From NCBI GenBank assembly GCA_020629335.1, contig JAHDDN010000118.1, positions 1 through 12,902 of the forward strand: a stretch of DNA of 12,902 nt, in the 5' to 3' direction. Below the pieces are notes generated by a model. That model worked only from the letters and a program-made list of their open reading frames with translations. It ran no database searches and was not told the DNA's origin. The position numbers and the translations under genes are program-made. The DNA is from Chitinophagales bacterium (lineage in GTDB: Bacteria > Bacteroidota > Bacteroidia > Chitinophagales > UBA2359). Positions 4,489-12,902 of the stretch are shown here, piece after piece. Every line of letters begins with the position of its first letter. Within the stretch, counting starts at the first letter, position 1.

Positions 4489-7458
4489 ATGAAAAAAATA
4501 TTACTTTTAATAGCAATCATTAGTTTTCCAATTTTGATGAATGCTCAGGATTGGAATACTGAAACTGGAGCGACGACTTGTTTTTCCTCACCTCGTGTTA
4601 CTGATTTAAATGGTGATGGAATTATGGATATCGTTGTTGGTGGTGGTATTGAGTCAAATTTCAATATTAATGGGGAGTTTGAATTCAATTTGAGTGATTA
4701 TGGAGTGATGGCATTTGATGGGGCTGATGGCACATTATTGTGGAATACGGAGGCCAATGATCAGATGTTTGGTAGTGCGACTTTCTATGATATTACTTTT
4801 GATGGAAAGAAGGATGTGTTTATTGGTGGTCGTAATGCTAATTTAATGGCCTTGAATGGTGCTACGGGTGAGATTATTTGGGAGTTTTATCCAGATAATG
4901 AGTTGGGTACTGCGGGAGATAATGGTTATTATCAATTTTACACTTCACAGTTGGTGAGTGATTATAATAGTGATGGTAGAAGGGATTTATTAGTAGCGAA
5001 TGGTGGAGATAAGACGATTCCTTCTTTTCAACAGGATGGTCGTCCGCCTGGGAAGATCATGATTATTAGTAGTGTGGATGGTAGTGTGATTGCTGAAGCT
5101 GAGGTAACAGATGGTCAGGAGACTTATATGTCGCCATTGGTGGTTGATCCATATCGTAATGGAGAGTATTCAGTCATATTTGGTACTGGTGGGGAGACTG
5201 TTGGTGGAGGATTGTATGCTGCTACTATTGATGAAGTATTAGCTGGGGATTTGAGTGGAGCTACTTTATTGGCTTCTGGAGAAAGTAAAGGTTTTATAGC
5301 GCCTCCTACTTTAGCTGATTTGACGGGAGATAATGTTTTTGATATTGTAGGCGTCTCTTTTGGAGGAGTTTTGTTTGCAATTGATGGTAGAACTTATGAG
5401 CCTATTTGGCCAGAGATTCAGGTAGCCAATTCTGAGACCAGTGCTTCTCCAACGATAGGATTGTTTACGGATGATGCGGTTCCAGATATTTTTATCACAT
5501 TTGGTATTGGTATTGCGCCTTCCTTTAGTGATTTCGTTCACGTTATGATAGATGGAGCTACTGGTGAGATTGTGTATGAGGAAATGATGGGTGTTACTCA
5601 GTTTGGTACTTCCAATGCTTTAGATATGGATGATGATGGTTTTGATGAGGCTATATTATGTGTTAATTATCACTCTGGTAATTTTCAGCCTCCTTACTCC
5701 CATGAATATTTAGTGATAGATTTCAATGATGACACACAAACTTCCTTATTTGGTGAATTGCCAGGTGTCAATATTTTCTCTACGCCTTTTATTGGTGATT
5801 TAGGGGATGATGATTCTTTGGATATGATCTATATTCACAATACTGATGAAATGGCTTTTGGTTCTGAAGATGGGGTGACGATTAATAAAGTTTCTCTTTC
5901 TTTGCCAGACAGTTTGGTGGTTTCATTTGGTGGTTATATGGGACATGATCACGATGCTAAATACTACAATCGTATGGCTGACTGTGCTGATGATAAGGCT
6001 AACTTCTTCAATATGTTTATCAATTCTGAGATTAGTTGTGCTGGTGCAGAAGATGCGACTGTTACGGTTAATGCTAGTGAGTGTCCGTGTATGGCTAGTC
6101 AGTGTCAGTATTTATGGGATAATGGGGACTCTACTAAACATGCCTATAATTTAAGTGCAGGTTATCACTATGTCACTATTACGCATGATGATCCAGGTAT
6201 GTGTACGATGATTTCGAGAGTAATGGTTGAAGAACCAGCAGTAGTAGATTTAGCGATATCTGATCCTAGTTGTGTTGGCGAAAGTGGTATGGCAGAAATC
6301 ATGAATCCTAATATAGAAAGTGATACAACTTATGTTTATTTGTGGTCAACAGCTCCTACTGATACAACTCAAGAGTTATCCTTAGAAAACTTAACAGCTG
6401 GTGATTATAATGTAACGATTAGCAATGCAAATGCTTGTGAACAAGTTATCGACTTTACGATTACTGATCCTACACCAATTGCTTTAGAAACGAATCAATT
6501 CAATGTTGATTGCTTTGGTGGTAATAATGGTTCTTTATCAGCTACAGCAGCTGGTGGGTCTGGTAGTTTTACTTATATTGTAGGGAATGATACTACTGAT
6601 AATGTAGAGCAATTAGTATTAACAGACCTAGTAGCAGGTGATTATATGGTTTCTGCAATAGATGAAAATGGCTGTGCGACAGAAGCAGTATCTGTTTCAA
6701 TAGAACAGCCTGAAGAGTTTACTGGACAAGCGATCCAACAAGATAATAATTGCTACGACGAGGAAAATGGTTCTTATGCTGTTGACTTAAGTGGTGGTAC
6801 TGGCCCGTTCAAATACATCTGGAATGGTATTACCTCTGATCCTACAAGCTCAAACCCTGTCATATTCAGTGGGCTTGCTGCTGGTGATTATAGTGTTGAA
6901 TTTTTAGACGCCAATGATTGTTCTATCAATTTTGACTTCACGATCACACAGCCTGATTCTATTAGTATTGTTGTAAATGTATCTCAGAGTGAAACTCATC
7001 AAGATTCTACTGCTAATGGTGTTCTATCTTCTTATGCCTTGGGAGGTACCCCTCCTTATGAATACCAATGGAATGATGAGGCTGGACAAACAACTAATTC
7101 TGCTTATGACTTACCCGCAGGAGTTTATACTGTTTCGGTAACAGATTCTTTAGGCTGCCAATCAAGTACAAGTATTGAAGTTCCATATGAATTTGGCGTT
7201 TCTAACAATGACTGGCGCCCAAATAACATTCAGGTATATCCGAACCCAAGTAAAGACATTTTTGAGGTGAACATTGCTAATAATGAACTGATTTCATGGC
7301 AAGTTATAGATATTAGTGGGCAAGTAATTAAAGCTAATTCATTGGTCGATGGCAACTCAATTAAAATCGACTTAAGCAGTTATAGTACTGGCCTTTATTT
7401 ATTAGAATTAAATTTAGAAAATCAGCAAATCATTAAGAAGCTTTCTCTTATCAAATAA
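4489..7458 (+). CDS. T9SS-secreted FG-GAP propeller and SprB-repeat protein
   Basis: This is a 989-residue extracellular or surface protein. Residues 1-19 form a signal peptide (MKKILLLIAIISFPILMNA). Residues about 30-470 form a beta-propeller with Asp-rich calcium-loop motifs at 39 (DLNGDGIMD), 101, 158 (DYNSDGRRD), 277, 379 (DMDDDGFDE) and 437. Between these are PQQ-like strands such as MAFDGADGTLLW and LMALNGATGEIIW. Five SprB-like modules follow (about 515-572, 594-650, 674-729, 754-811, 828-890), each ending near AGxYxVxxxDxxxC. Residues about 915-989 are a type A T9SS sorting domain (VYPNPSKDIFEVNI, then GLYLLEL). It is probably exported by T9SS and attached to or released from the cell surface. 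Adhesion is the usual role for such architecture, but the ligand is unknown. The gene after the next gap encodes a paralog. Two terminators close the transcription unit. Confidence 0.9.
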   Translation: MKKILLLIAIISFPILMNAQDWNTETGATTCFSSPRVTDLNGDGIMDIVVGGGIESNFNINGEFEFNLSDYGVMAFDGADGTLLWNTEANDQMFGSATFYDITFDGKKDVFIGGRNANLMALNGATGEIIWEFYPDNELGTAGDNGYYQFYTSQLVSDYNSDGRRDLLVANGGDKTIPSFQQDGRPPGKIMIISSVDGSVIAEAEVTDGQETYMSPLVVDPYRNGEYSVIFGTGGETVGGGLYAATIDEVLAGDLSGATLLASGESKGFIAPPTLADLTGDNVFDIVGVSFGGVLFAIDGRTYEPIWPEIQVANSETSASPTIGLFTDDAVPDIFITFGIGIAPSFSDFVHVMIDGATGEIVYEEMMGVTQFGTSNALDMDDDGFDEAILCVNYHSGNFQPPYSHEYLVIDFNDDTQTSLFGELPGVNIFSTPFIGDLGDDDSLDMIYIHNTDEMAFGSEDGVTINKVSLSLPDSLVVSFGGYMGHDHDAKYYNRMADCADDKANFFNMFINSEISCAGAEDATVTVNASECPCMASQCQYLWDNGDSTKHAYNLSAGYHYVTITHDDPGMCTMISRVMVEEPAVVDLAISDPSCVGESGMAEIMNPNIESDTTYVYLWSTAPTDTTQELSLENLTAGDYNVTISNANACEQVIDFTITDPTPIALETNQFNVDCFGGNNGSLSATAAGGSGSFTYIVGNDTTDNVEQLVLTDLVAGDYMVSAIDENGCATEAVSVSIEQPEEFTGQAIQQDNNCYDEENGSYAVDLSGGTGPFKYIWNGITSDPTSSNPVIFSGLAAGDYSVEFLDANDCSINFDFTITQPDSISIVVNVSQSETHQDSTANGVLSSYALGGTPPYEYQWNDEAGQTTNSAYDLPAGVYTVSVTDSLGCQSSTSIEVPYEFGVSNNDWRPNNIQVYPNPSKDIFEVNIANNELISWQVIDISGQVIKANSLVDGNSIKIDLSSYSTGLYLLELNLENQQIIKKLSLIK

Positions 7459-7606
7459 GGCTGTATTCTATAGCAAATGTAAGTTAGAGTTAGACCTTTT
7501 TTATCTATTTGATTCATTACAAAAGCATAGTAATTGCTTTATTTTGCAAATAATTCCTAACAACTTGCAACCTTTACTAGTCAAAAAACGTATTTAGTTT
7601 AAATAT

Positions 7607-7641
7607 CCCACTCAGTCGACTTAGATTGAGTGGGTACTTTT
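7607..7641 (+). terminator. Terminator hairpin 1 after the 989-residue gene
   Basis: CCCACTCA (7607-7614) pairs perfectly with TGAGTGGG (7627-7634) around a 12-nt loop, followed by a short T tract (TACTTTT). It lies about 150 bp after the stop codon. Confidence 0.6.
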
Positions 7642-7657
7642 ACATATGTGTCTACCA

Positions 7658-7690
7658 TACCAATACCCCCTTTATATTGGTACATTTTTT
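7658..7690 (+). terminator. Terminator hairpin 2 after the 989-residue gene
   Basis: TACCAATA (7658-7665) pairs perfectly with TATTGGTA (7675-7682) around a 9-nt loop, followed by CATTTTTTG. It lies 23 bp downstream of the first hairpin and is oriented for the plus strand, so it acts as a second stop. Confidence 0.6.
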
Positions 7691-7794
7691 GTTTCCTTCA
7701 TAAGTAGTGTTTCATTAAGCAAGTAGCGTCTAAAGTTCGTTATTACTCTGTATGATGACTACTAAAAAACGCTTAATAACACTGCAATAAATTG

Positions 7795-7832
7795 AATATT
7801 AGTGAGATATAAGCTTTTGTTTTACTAATATT
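7795..7832 (+). promoter_or_regulatory. Leader or upstream hairpin of the 505-residue gene
   Basis: AATATTAGT (7795-7803) and ACTAATATT (7824-7832) form a perfect 9-bp inverted repeat with a 20-nt loop, 47 bp before the start codon and followed by a T-rich stretch. It could be an operator, an attenuator stem or simply AT-rich chance structure. Confidence 0.35.
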
Positions 7833-7879
7833 ATGTGTTTTTTTATACTATTGTTTTTTTTCTGTAAATTAGGACAATC

Positions 7880-9397
7880 ATGAGATTAAGTTGTAAATAC
7901 ATTATGATTGCGCTCTTGCTGATTTTACCCTTAGTAGGCTTTGCTCAGGGTGATGACTGTTTTATGCCCGTATCAGTAAACGTCAATAGCGTTACTTGCC
8001 CAGGCTTACCTAATGGTAATGCGACAGTGAGTACACCTGAGTGTGAATGCATGTCTAGTGGCTGTACCTTTGAGTGGAGTGATGGACAAGAGTTTCACAC
8101 TGCCATCAATTTGCCTGCGGGTACTTATACCGTTACAATAACACATCCATCTGGATGCTTCACAGATACAACAGTAGTAATTGAAGAACCTCCTCACTTT
8201 ATTGATTATATTGATATAAATGATGTTAGTTGCTTTGGCCAATCAGATGGCTCTGTAGCTATTACTCCAACCCTTAATGCTGGGCCATTAACTTACTCTT
8301 GGCCTAATACAAGTCTCAACTCTGGTTATGTGAATAATTTAGAAGCTGGTAATTATAATGTTACGATTACCAACTTAGCAGGTTGTGATGTAGTAGAACA
8401 AGTAGTTGTAGAGGAAGCTGATGATATATCTATTGACTTTATCGTAAATGATGCTTGCCAAGATGATGCTAATGGAGACATCTTTGTATTTCCTAATGGT
8501 GGCTCACCTCCTTATCAATATCAATGGAATGGCCCTGGTGTGAATAGCACAGAAGAAAACTTAAGTGGTATTTCATCTGGTACTTATAATTTAATCGTAA
8601 GTGATCAAAATGGGTGTGCTAAATCTGTTGAGCAAGAAGTTGGCTTCATTGAAAGTAGTTTATTTGCTTTCGCTGCTGATGAAACTATATGCTTAGGCAC
8701 AAATACTATGTTAGTAGCTACGGGAGGATTGTCTTATAATTGGGCACCGCAAACAGGCTTGAGTGCAACTGATATTGCAAATCCTTTTGCTAATCCAACC
8801 GAAACAACTACTTATACCGTAACTTGTTCTGACCTGTCTGGTTGCGATGTTTCTGAAACGGTTACTGTACATGTAGAGACGATTCAAGCACCTCAAATCA
8901 ATGTGGGTAGTGAAACGATCTGCAAAGGAGATGCAACTTTCCTTTCAGCAATCTACTTCAGTGGTGCTGAAACAACTTATCAATGGGAACCTACAACGGG
9001 TATTAGTAATCCTAATTCTAAAAACACCAATGTTAATCCTAATGAAACAACTACTTATACTGTAACTGTAACAACTCCTGAAGGTTGCCAAAGCAGTACT
9101 GATGTAACCATCACTGTAGAGGATTGCGAAAACCCTACTACTACAATAGAAACATCTTCTAGTAATCTTGTCAACTTATTCCCTAATCCTTCTAATGGTC
9201 TAGTTAACTTACAAATACCTAAGGTATTTCAAAATGGACAGTTAAGTATTTATAATGCAAGTGGTCAATTCATTAAACAGGAAGTAATCAATGCACAAAA
9301 TCAAACGATAGATTTAAGCTCCTATAGTAAAGGAGTCTATATCATTGAGTTATTGAATAATAGCGATATTTATACTGAGAAGGTTTTGATATACTAA
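7880..9397 (+). CDS. T9SS-secreted SprB-repeat/Ig-like protein
   Basis: This is a 505-residue secreted protein. A signal peptide (about residues 1-23, ending GFAQ) is followed by three SprB-like modules: 40-93, 118-169 and 193-246. Each starts near a Cys-x-G/D turn and ends AGxYxVTIT--GC or similar. Two Ig/PKD-like modules follow (about 270-322 and 345-403), each with ETIC at the start, a YxWxPxTG turn and PxETTTYTVT near the end. A type A T9SS sorting domain occupies about 432-505 (NLFPNPSNGLVNLQI, then GVYIIELL). Its first module shares an unusual ECxCMxSxC motif with the first module of the 989-residue protein, which marks the two as paralogs. It is probably exported across the outer membrane by T9SS and surface-located; the ligand is unknown. 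It forms its own transcription unit, ending at the terminator at 9584-9618. Confidence 0.88.
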   Translation: MRLSCKYIMIALLLILPLVGFAQGDDCFMPVSVNVNSVTCPGLPNGNATVSTPECECMSSGCTFEWSDGQEFHTAINLPAGTYTVTITHPSGCFTDTTVVIEEPPHFIDYIDINDVSCFGQSDGSVAITPTLNAGPLTYSWPNTSLNSGYVNNLEAGNYNVTITNLAGCDVVEQVVVEEADDISIDFIVNDACQDDANGDIFVFPNGGSPPYQYQWNGPGVNSTEENLSGISSGTYNLIVSDQNGCAKSVEQEVGFIESSLFAFAADETICLGTNTMLVATGGLSYNWAPQTGLSATDIANPFANPTETTTYTVTCSDLSGCDVSETVTVHVETIQAPQINVGSETICKGDATFLSAIYFSGAETTYQWEPTTGISNPNSKNTNVNPNETTTYTVTVTTPEGCQSSTDVTITVEDCENPTTTIETSSSNLVNLFPNPSNGLVNLQIPKVFQNGQLSIYNASGQFIKQEVINAQNQTIDLSSYSKGVYIIELLNNSDIYTEKVLIY

Positions 9398-9408
9398 ATC
9401 AACAAGAT

Positions 9409-9568
9409 GAACTCATTTAAAGTTTTTCTGCTGGCTTAGGAAATGGCTGTTTTTTCGTTCTTCTGCGTTATTTTATCGGTCCGTAGCGCTGCTATGCACC
9501 TCAAAAATGCCTTGAATAACAAAAAAACAGCTCATTTTCAGCATCATCATAAAACTTTAAATGAGTTC
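9409..9568. repeat. Palindromic element B (conserved centre, private arms)
   Basis: This 160-bp element is symmetric about TAGCGCTGCTA (9484-9494). Its outermost 18 bases, GAACTCATTTAAAGTTTT, are the exact reverse complement of its last 18 (9551-9568). Further in, GCTGTTTTTT pairs with AAAAAACAGC and GTTnTTC with its partner. The centre closely resembles that of element A (CGTTATTTT before, CCTCAAAAA and GCCTTG after). It starts 12 bp after the stop codon of the 505-residue gene and precedes that gene's terminator. Confidence 0.8.
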
Positions 9569-9583
9569 GATAAATTTTAACTG

Positions 9584-9618
9584 AAGGGGGTGTGTTTTTT
9601 ACATATCCCCTTTTTTTT
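9584..9618 (+). terminator. Strong intrinsic terminator between the 505-residue gene and glpK
   Basis: A 12-bp stem can form from AAGGGGGTGTGT (9584-9595) and ACATATCCCCTT (9601-9612) with two G-T wobbles and a 5-nt loop, followed by six more T. It ends 51 bp before glpK, so the glpK promoter should lie within that short stretch unless this acts as a leader attenuator. Confidence 0.8.
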
Positions 9619-9663
9619 ATGCGAATTCTGATCTTTAATTCCGATATTAGGAGCAAATTTTAA

Positions 9664-11169
<1,506 letters not shown>

Positions 11170-11180
11170 GGGGCTTCCCC
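11170..11180 (+). other. Small GC hairpin in the glpK-downstream spacer
   Basis: GGGG and CCCC pair around a 3-nt CTT loop one base after the glpK stop. No T run follows. It might tune downstream expression or stabilise the glpK mRNA end; the evidence is structural only. Confidence 0.25.
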
Positions 11181-11198
11181 AACATAAAACACTAAAAC

Positions 11199-12122
11199 AT
11201 GAAAACATTCACACTATTTATACTTAGCTGCTTACTTACTTCTATACTATATGCCCAAACTCCCATTCACAACGGAGAGATGGAAGAATGGCGCACTATC
11301 AATGGCTATGAGGAACCTTTAGGCCCTAATGGCGATACGCTATACTGGGCTCATCTCAACAGATTAAGCCTACTAAGCGGATTAGCCCCTACTACCCTAT
11401 TCAAAGAAAGCAATGATGTTTGGGAAGGCGATTATGCCGTGCGTTTGACTTCTGGTAACTTAGCTCTGCTTCCTATTGGAGCCATTTTATGTACAGGGGT
11501 TTTTGAGCCTGATATAGACGACTTGACTAATTCGATCAAATTAGGACAGCCATTCGCTGATAAGCCATCCAAATTTAGTGGGTATTATCAATACTTGCCA
11601 GAAGGCGATGATGCTTGTGCCATCACTGCCCAACTGACTAAATACAATACGGCTTTAGGGCAAAGAGATACGATAGCAGAAGCCAATTTTACAACGGAAG
11701 AAACCATCGATTCTTACACTCTTTTTGATTTGGAATTTGAATATTATTCAGAGGATACACCCGATACCATCGTGGTCGTATTCACCCCCAGTCTCTATGC
11801 AAACGAATTAATTGCCTTTGCTGGAAGTACACTTTATATTGATGGTGTCAATTTGAGCTATGAGGATGTGGCAATCCCGATGATGCCTGAAAAAAGGCTA
11901 AATCTTTATCCTAATCCTGCTAATCAAATATTATATCTTGACTTTGATGAAGCAGTAGAAATACGACTCTTTAGTAGCGATGGCTCATTAGTCAAACAAG
12001 CTCAACTCTCTCCTATCCAAAATCAATTGGATACGAGTAATCTGCCTAGTGGTGTTTATCTGTATCAACTTTTTCAGGAAGACGAATTACTAGATGGTGG
12101 TAAAATAGAAATTGCTCGATGA
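11199..12122 (+). CDS. T9SS-exported protein with PCMD-like domain
   Basis: The 307-residue protein has a signal peptide of about 20 residues (MKTFTLFILSCLLTSILYAQ). A beta-rich domain of about 200 residues follows: NGEMEEW near 25, KFSGYYQYLPEGDDACAITA at 125-144, the R-DTIAEANF segment at 156-164, a YTLFDLEFEYYSEDTPDTIVV strand pair at 173-193, and GSTLYIDGVNLSYE at 209-222. This order matches, from memory, the PCMD domain (putative carbohydrate metabolism, beta-sandwich) of Bacteroidota. Residues about 235-307 are a type A T9SS sorting domain (NLYPNPANQILYLDF, then GVYLYQL). It starts 29 bp after glpK, and its stop codon overlaps the next start as ATGA, so coupled translation with the beta-barrel gene is likely. 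Carbohydrate or surface binding is inferred from the fold only. Confidence 0.78.
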   Translation: MKTFTLFILSCLLTSILYAQTPIHNGEMEEWRTINGYEEPLGPNGDTLYWAHLNRLSLLSGLAPTTLFKESNDVWEGDYAVRLTSGNLALLPIGAILCTGVFEPDIDDLTNSIKLGQPFADKPSKFSGYYQYLPEGDDACAITAQLTKYNTALGQRDTIAEANFTTEETIDSYTLFDLEFEYYSEDTPDTIVVVFTPSLYANELIAFAGSTLYIDGVNLSYEDVAIPMMPEKRLNLYPNPANQILYLDFDEAVEIRLFSSDGSLVKQAQLSPIQNQLDTSNLPSGVYLYQLFQEDELLDGGKIEIAR

Positions 12123-12826
12123 GAGGCTTTTTTATCATATTCTTAAGTCTGATTAGCTTTACTACTTTTAGCCAGTCTATTGATTGGGGAATAAAGGCGG
12201 GTGTTAATATGGGAGCACTCATTGCGCCTGTAGAAGAAGGCAGTTCAGGCCAAGCACAGTTTGGGCCATTGGTCGGTATTAGTGCAGCTATTCCAATCAG
12301 TGAAAAAATTGGTCTGGAAGCTGTCTTACAATATGTACGTAGCGGCGTCAAATTTCAAAGCAGCTTGCCTAAGCAAGACACCATGTGGACGATCACGGTT
12401 TCTGGGATGGATTTTTTAGTCCCTGCTACCTATAGAGCTGAAGTTGATGGACAAATGTGGGTTGATTATTTAGATGTCCCACTTTCTTTTTATTACCAGT
12501 TTGGTCAAAGAATGCGCATCAGTACGGGTCCAAGAGTTGCATATTTATTAAACAAAAAATTTGATGGTACTAGTGATGTCATTGTGGGAGATACTGGTAT
12601 ATTCGATCAATTTATCGAGGAGTTTGAAGAAAGTGCTTTACTGCATAATTTTGATTTTGGTTGGACTTTAGGAAGCCAATATCAACTATTCCCAAAATTA
12701 GCTTTAGATTTTAAAATTGAAAGTGGTATCACTCCTTTAAACGATACGAATGATCAAATCAAGGATCAATTCCGTAGTCTCTTTTTTAACTTCAATTTGA
12801 TTTATTCTATCTTTAAGCATTCTTAA
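12119..12826 (+). CDS. Outer-membrane beta-barrel protein (PorT/OMP_b-brl_2-like)
   Basis: The 235-residue protein has a signal peptide (MRGFFIIFLSLISFTTFSQ). Alternating amphipathic beta strands follow: WGIKAGVNMGAL at 23, FGPLVGISAAIPI at 48-60, IGLEAVLQYVRSGVKF at 64-79, YLDVPLSFYYQFG at 117-129, MRISTGPRVAYLL at 132-144, LHNFDFGWTLGSQYQL at 175-190, LALDFKIESGITPL at 194-207, and LFFNFNLIYSIF at the C terminus. The set YLDVPL, GPRVAYLL and DFGWTLG is typical of the small porin-like barrels abundant in Bacteroidota, which probably have about eight strands. Its start overlaps the stop of the preceding T9SS cargo gene by 4 bp, indicating one operon. A transport or anchoring role for its neighbour is possible but unproven. 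Confidence 0.82.
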   Translation: MRGFFIIFLSLISFTTFSQSIDWGIKAGVNMGALIAPVEEGSSGQAQFGPLVGISAAIPISEKIGLEAVLQYVRSGVKFQSSLPKQDTMWTITVSGMDFLVPATYRAEVDGQMWVDYLDVPLSFYYQFGQRMRISTGPRVAYLLNKKFDGTSDVIVGDTGIFDQFIEEFEESALLHNFDFGWTLGSQYQLFPKLALDFKIESGITPLNDTNDQIKDQFRSLFFNFNLIYSIFKHS

Positions 12827-12842
12827 GTTAAGATAAATCAAT

Positions 12843-12902
12843 GGCTTAGGGATGGTAGCGGTATGTGGCTTTTTTAGTATTGAGTAGTAGGTATAAAGTA
12901 GT
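12843..12902 (+). ncRNA. Structured RNA candidate E2 (cut by window edge)
   Basis: Bases 12843-12869 repeat exactly the first 27 bases of candidate E1 (3762-3788), including the GGGATGG and TAGCGG motifs and the left helix strand TATGTGGC. The sequence then diverges into a T- and AG-rich stretch and leaves the window before the partner strand would appear. It begins 17 bp after the stop of the beta-barrel gene, on the same strand, so it could lie in that transcript's 3' end. Confidence 0.45.

Larger units (their letters stand above)
7459..7879. other. 421-bp gap: two terminators and a leader hairpin
   Basis: No gene is seen. The gap holds tandem terminator hairpins (7607-7641 and 7658-7690) and a perfect 9-bp inverted repeat (7795-7832) near the next gene. 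A longer-range 7-bp pairing, GTTATTA with TAATAAC, also occurs around 7738-7780. None of the dispersed repeat families found elsewhere in the window occurs here. Confidence 0.6.

Noticed and set aside
3578..9568. CRISPR array or composite transposon bounded by elements A and B
   Set aside because: The copies are long palindromes at irregular distances with no spacers, and the genes between them are not transposition genes.
12046..12351. Minus-strand open frame of 101 codons
   Set aside because: It is the antisense shadow of the PCMD-like and beta-barrel genes, both of which have signal peptides and family features.

Overview
The window looks like a chromosomal segment of a Bacteroidota bacterium, probably of the Saprospiria/Saprospiraceae type. 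The basis is three secreted proteins with type IX secretion (T9SS) C-terminal sorting domains, SprB-like repeat modules, signal peptides ending in A-Q, AT-rich DNA, a near absence of Shine-Dalgarno sequences, and a TAnnTTTG-type promoter box. The genus placement is inference.

Layout, left to right. At the left edge (minus strand) lies the first 90 codons of an XisI-family gene, which runs off the window. A 395-bp gap follows with two families of intergenic repeats. Next is a minus-strand pair: a lipoprotein gene followed 22 bp later by recG (ATP-dependent DNA helicase, TTG start). A 983-bp gap (3506-4488) is a dense repeat island. It holds an operator-like palindrome, two roughly 160-bp symmetric palindromic elements, a structured-RNA candidate and a second copy of a left-end repeat. 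On the plus strand come two large paralogous T9SS cargo proteins (989 and 505 aa). The first has an FG-GAP/PQQ-like propeller plus five SprB-like modules; the second has three SprB-like modules plus two Ig/PKD-like modules. Two consecutive terminator hairpins separate them. A third palindromic element and a strong intrinsic terminator then precede glpK (glycerol kinase). glpK is followed closely by a PCMD-like T9SS-exported protein, whose stop overlaps the start of a small outer-membrane beta-barrel gene (ATGA), so these three probably form an operon. The last 60 bases start a second copy of the structured-RNA candidate.

How the genes fit together. RecG is housekeeping recombination and fork repair. 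The two large cargo proteins are probably surface or secreted adhesin-like proteins of related origin. The glpK-PCMD-OMP unit links cytosolic glycerol phosphorylation with two cell-envelope products, but no glycerol transporter or dehydrogenase is visible.

The most unusual content is intergenic. Three elements (3578-3733, 4126-4285, 9409-9568) share a conserved centre around TAGCnCTGCTATG. Each has about 75-nt arms that are complementary to each other, yet the outer parts of the arms differ completely between copies. I cannot tell without a search whether this family has been described.
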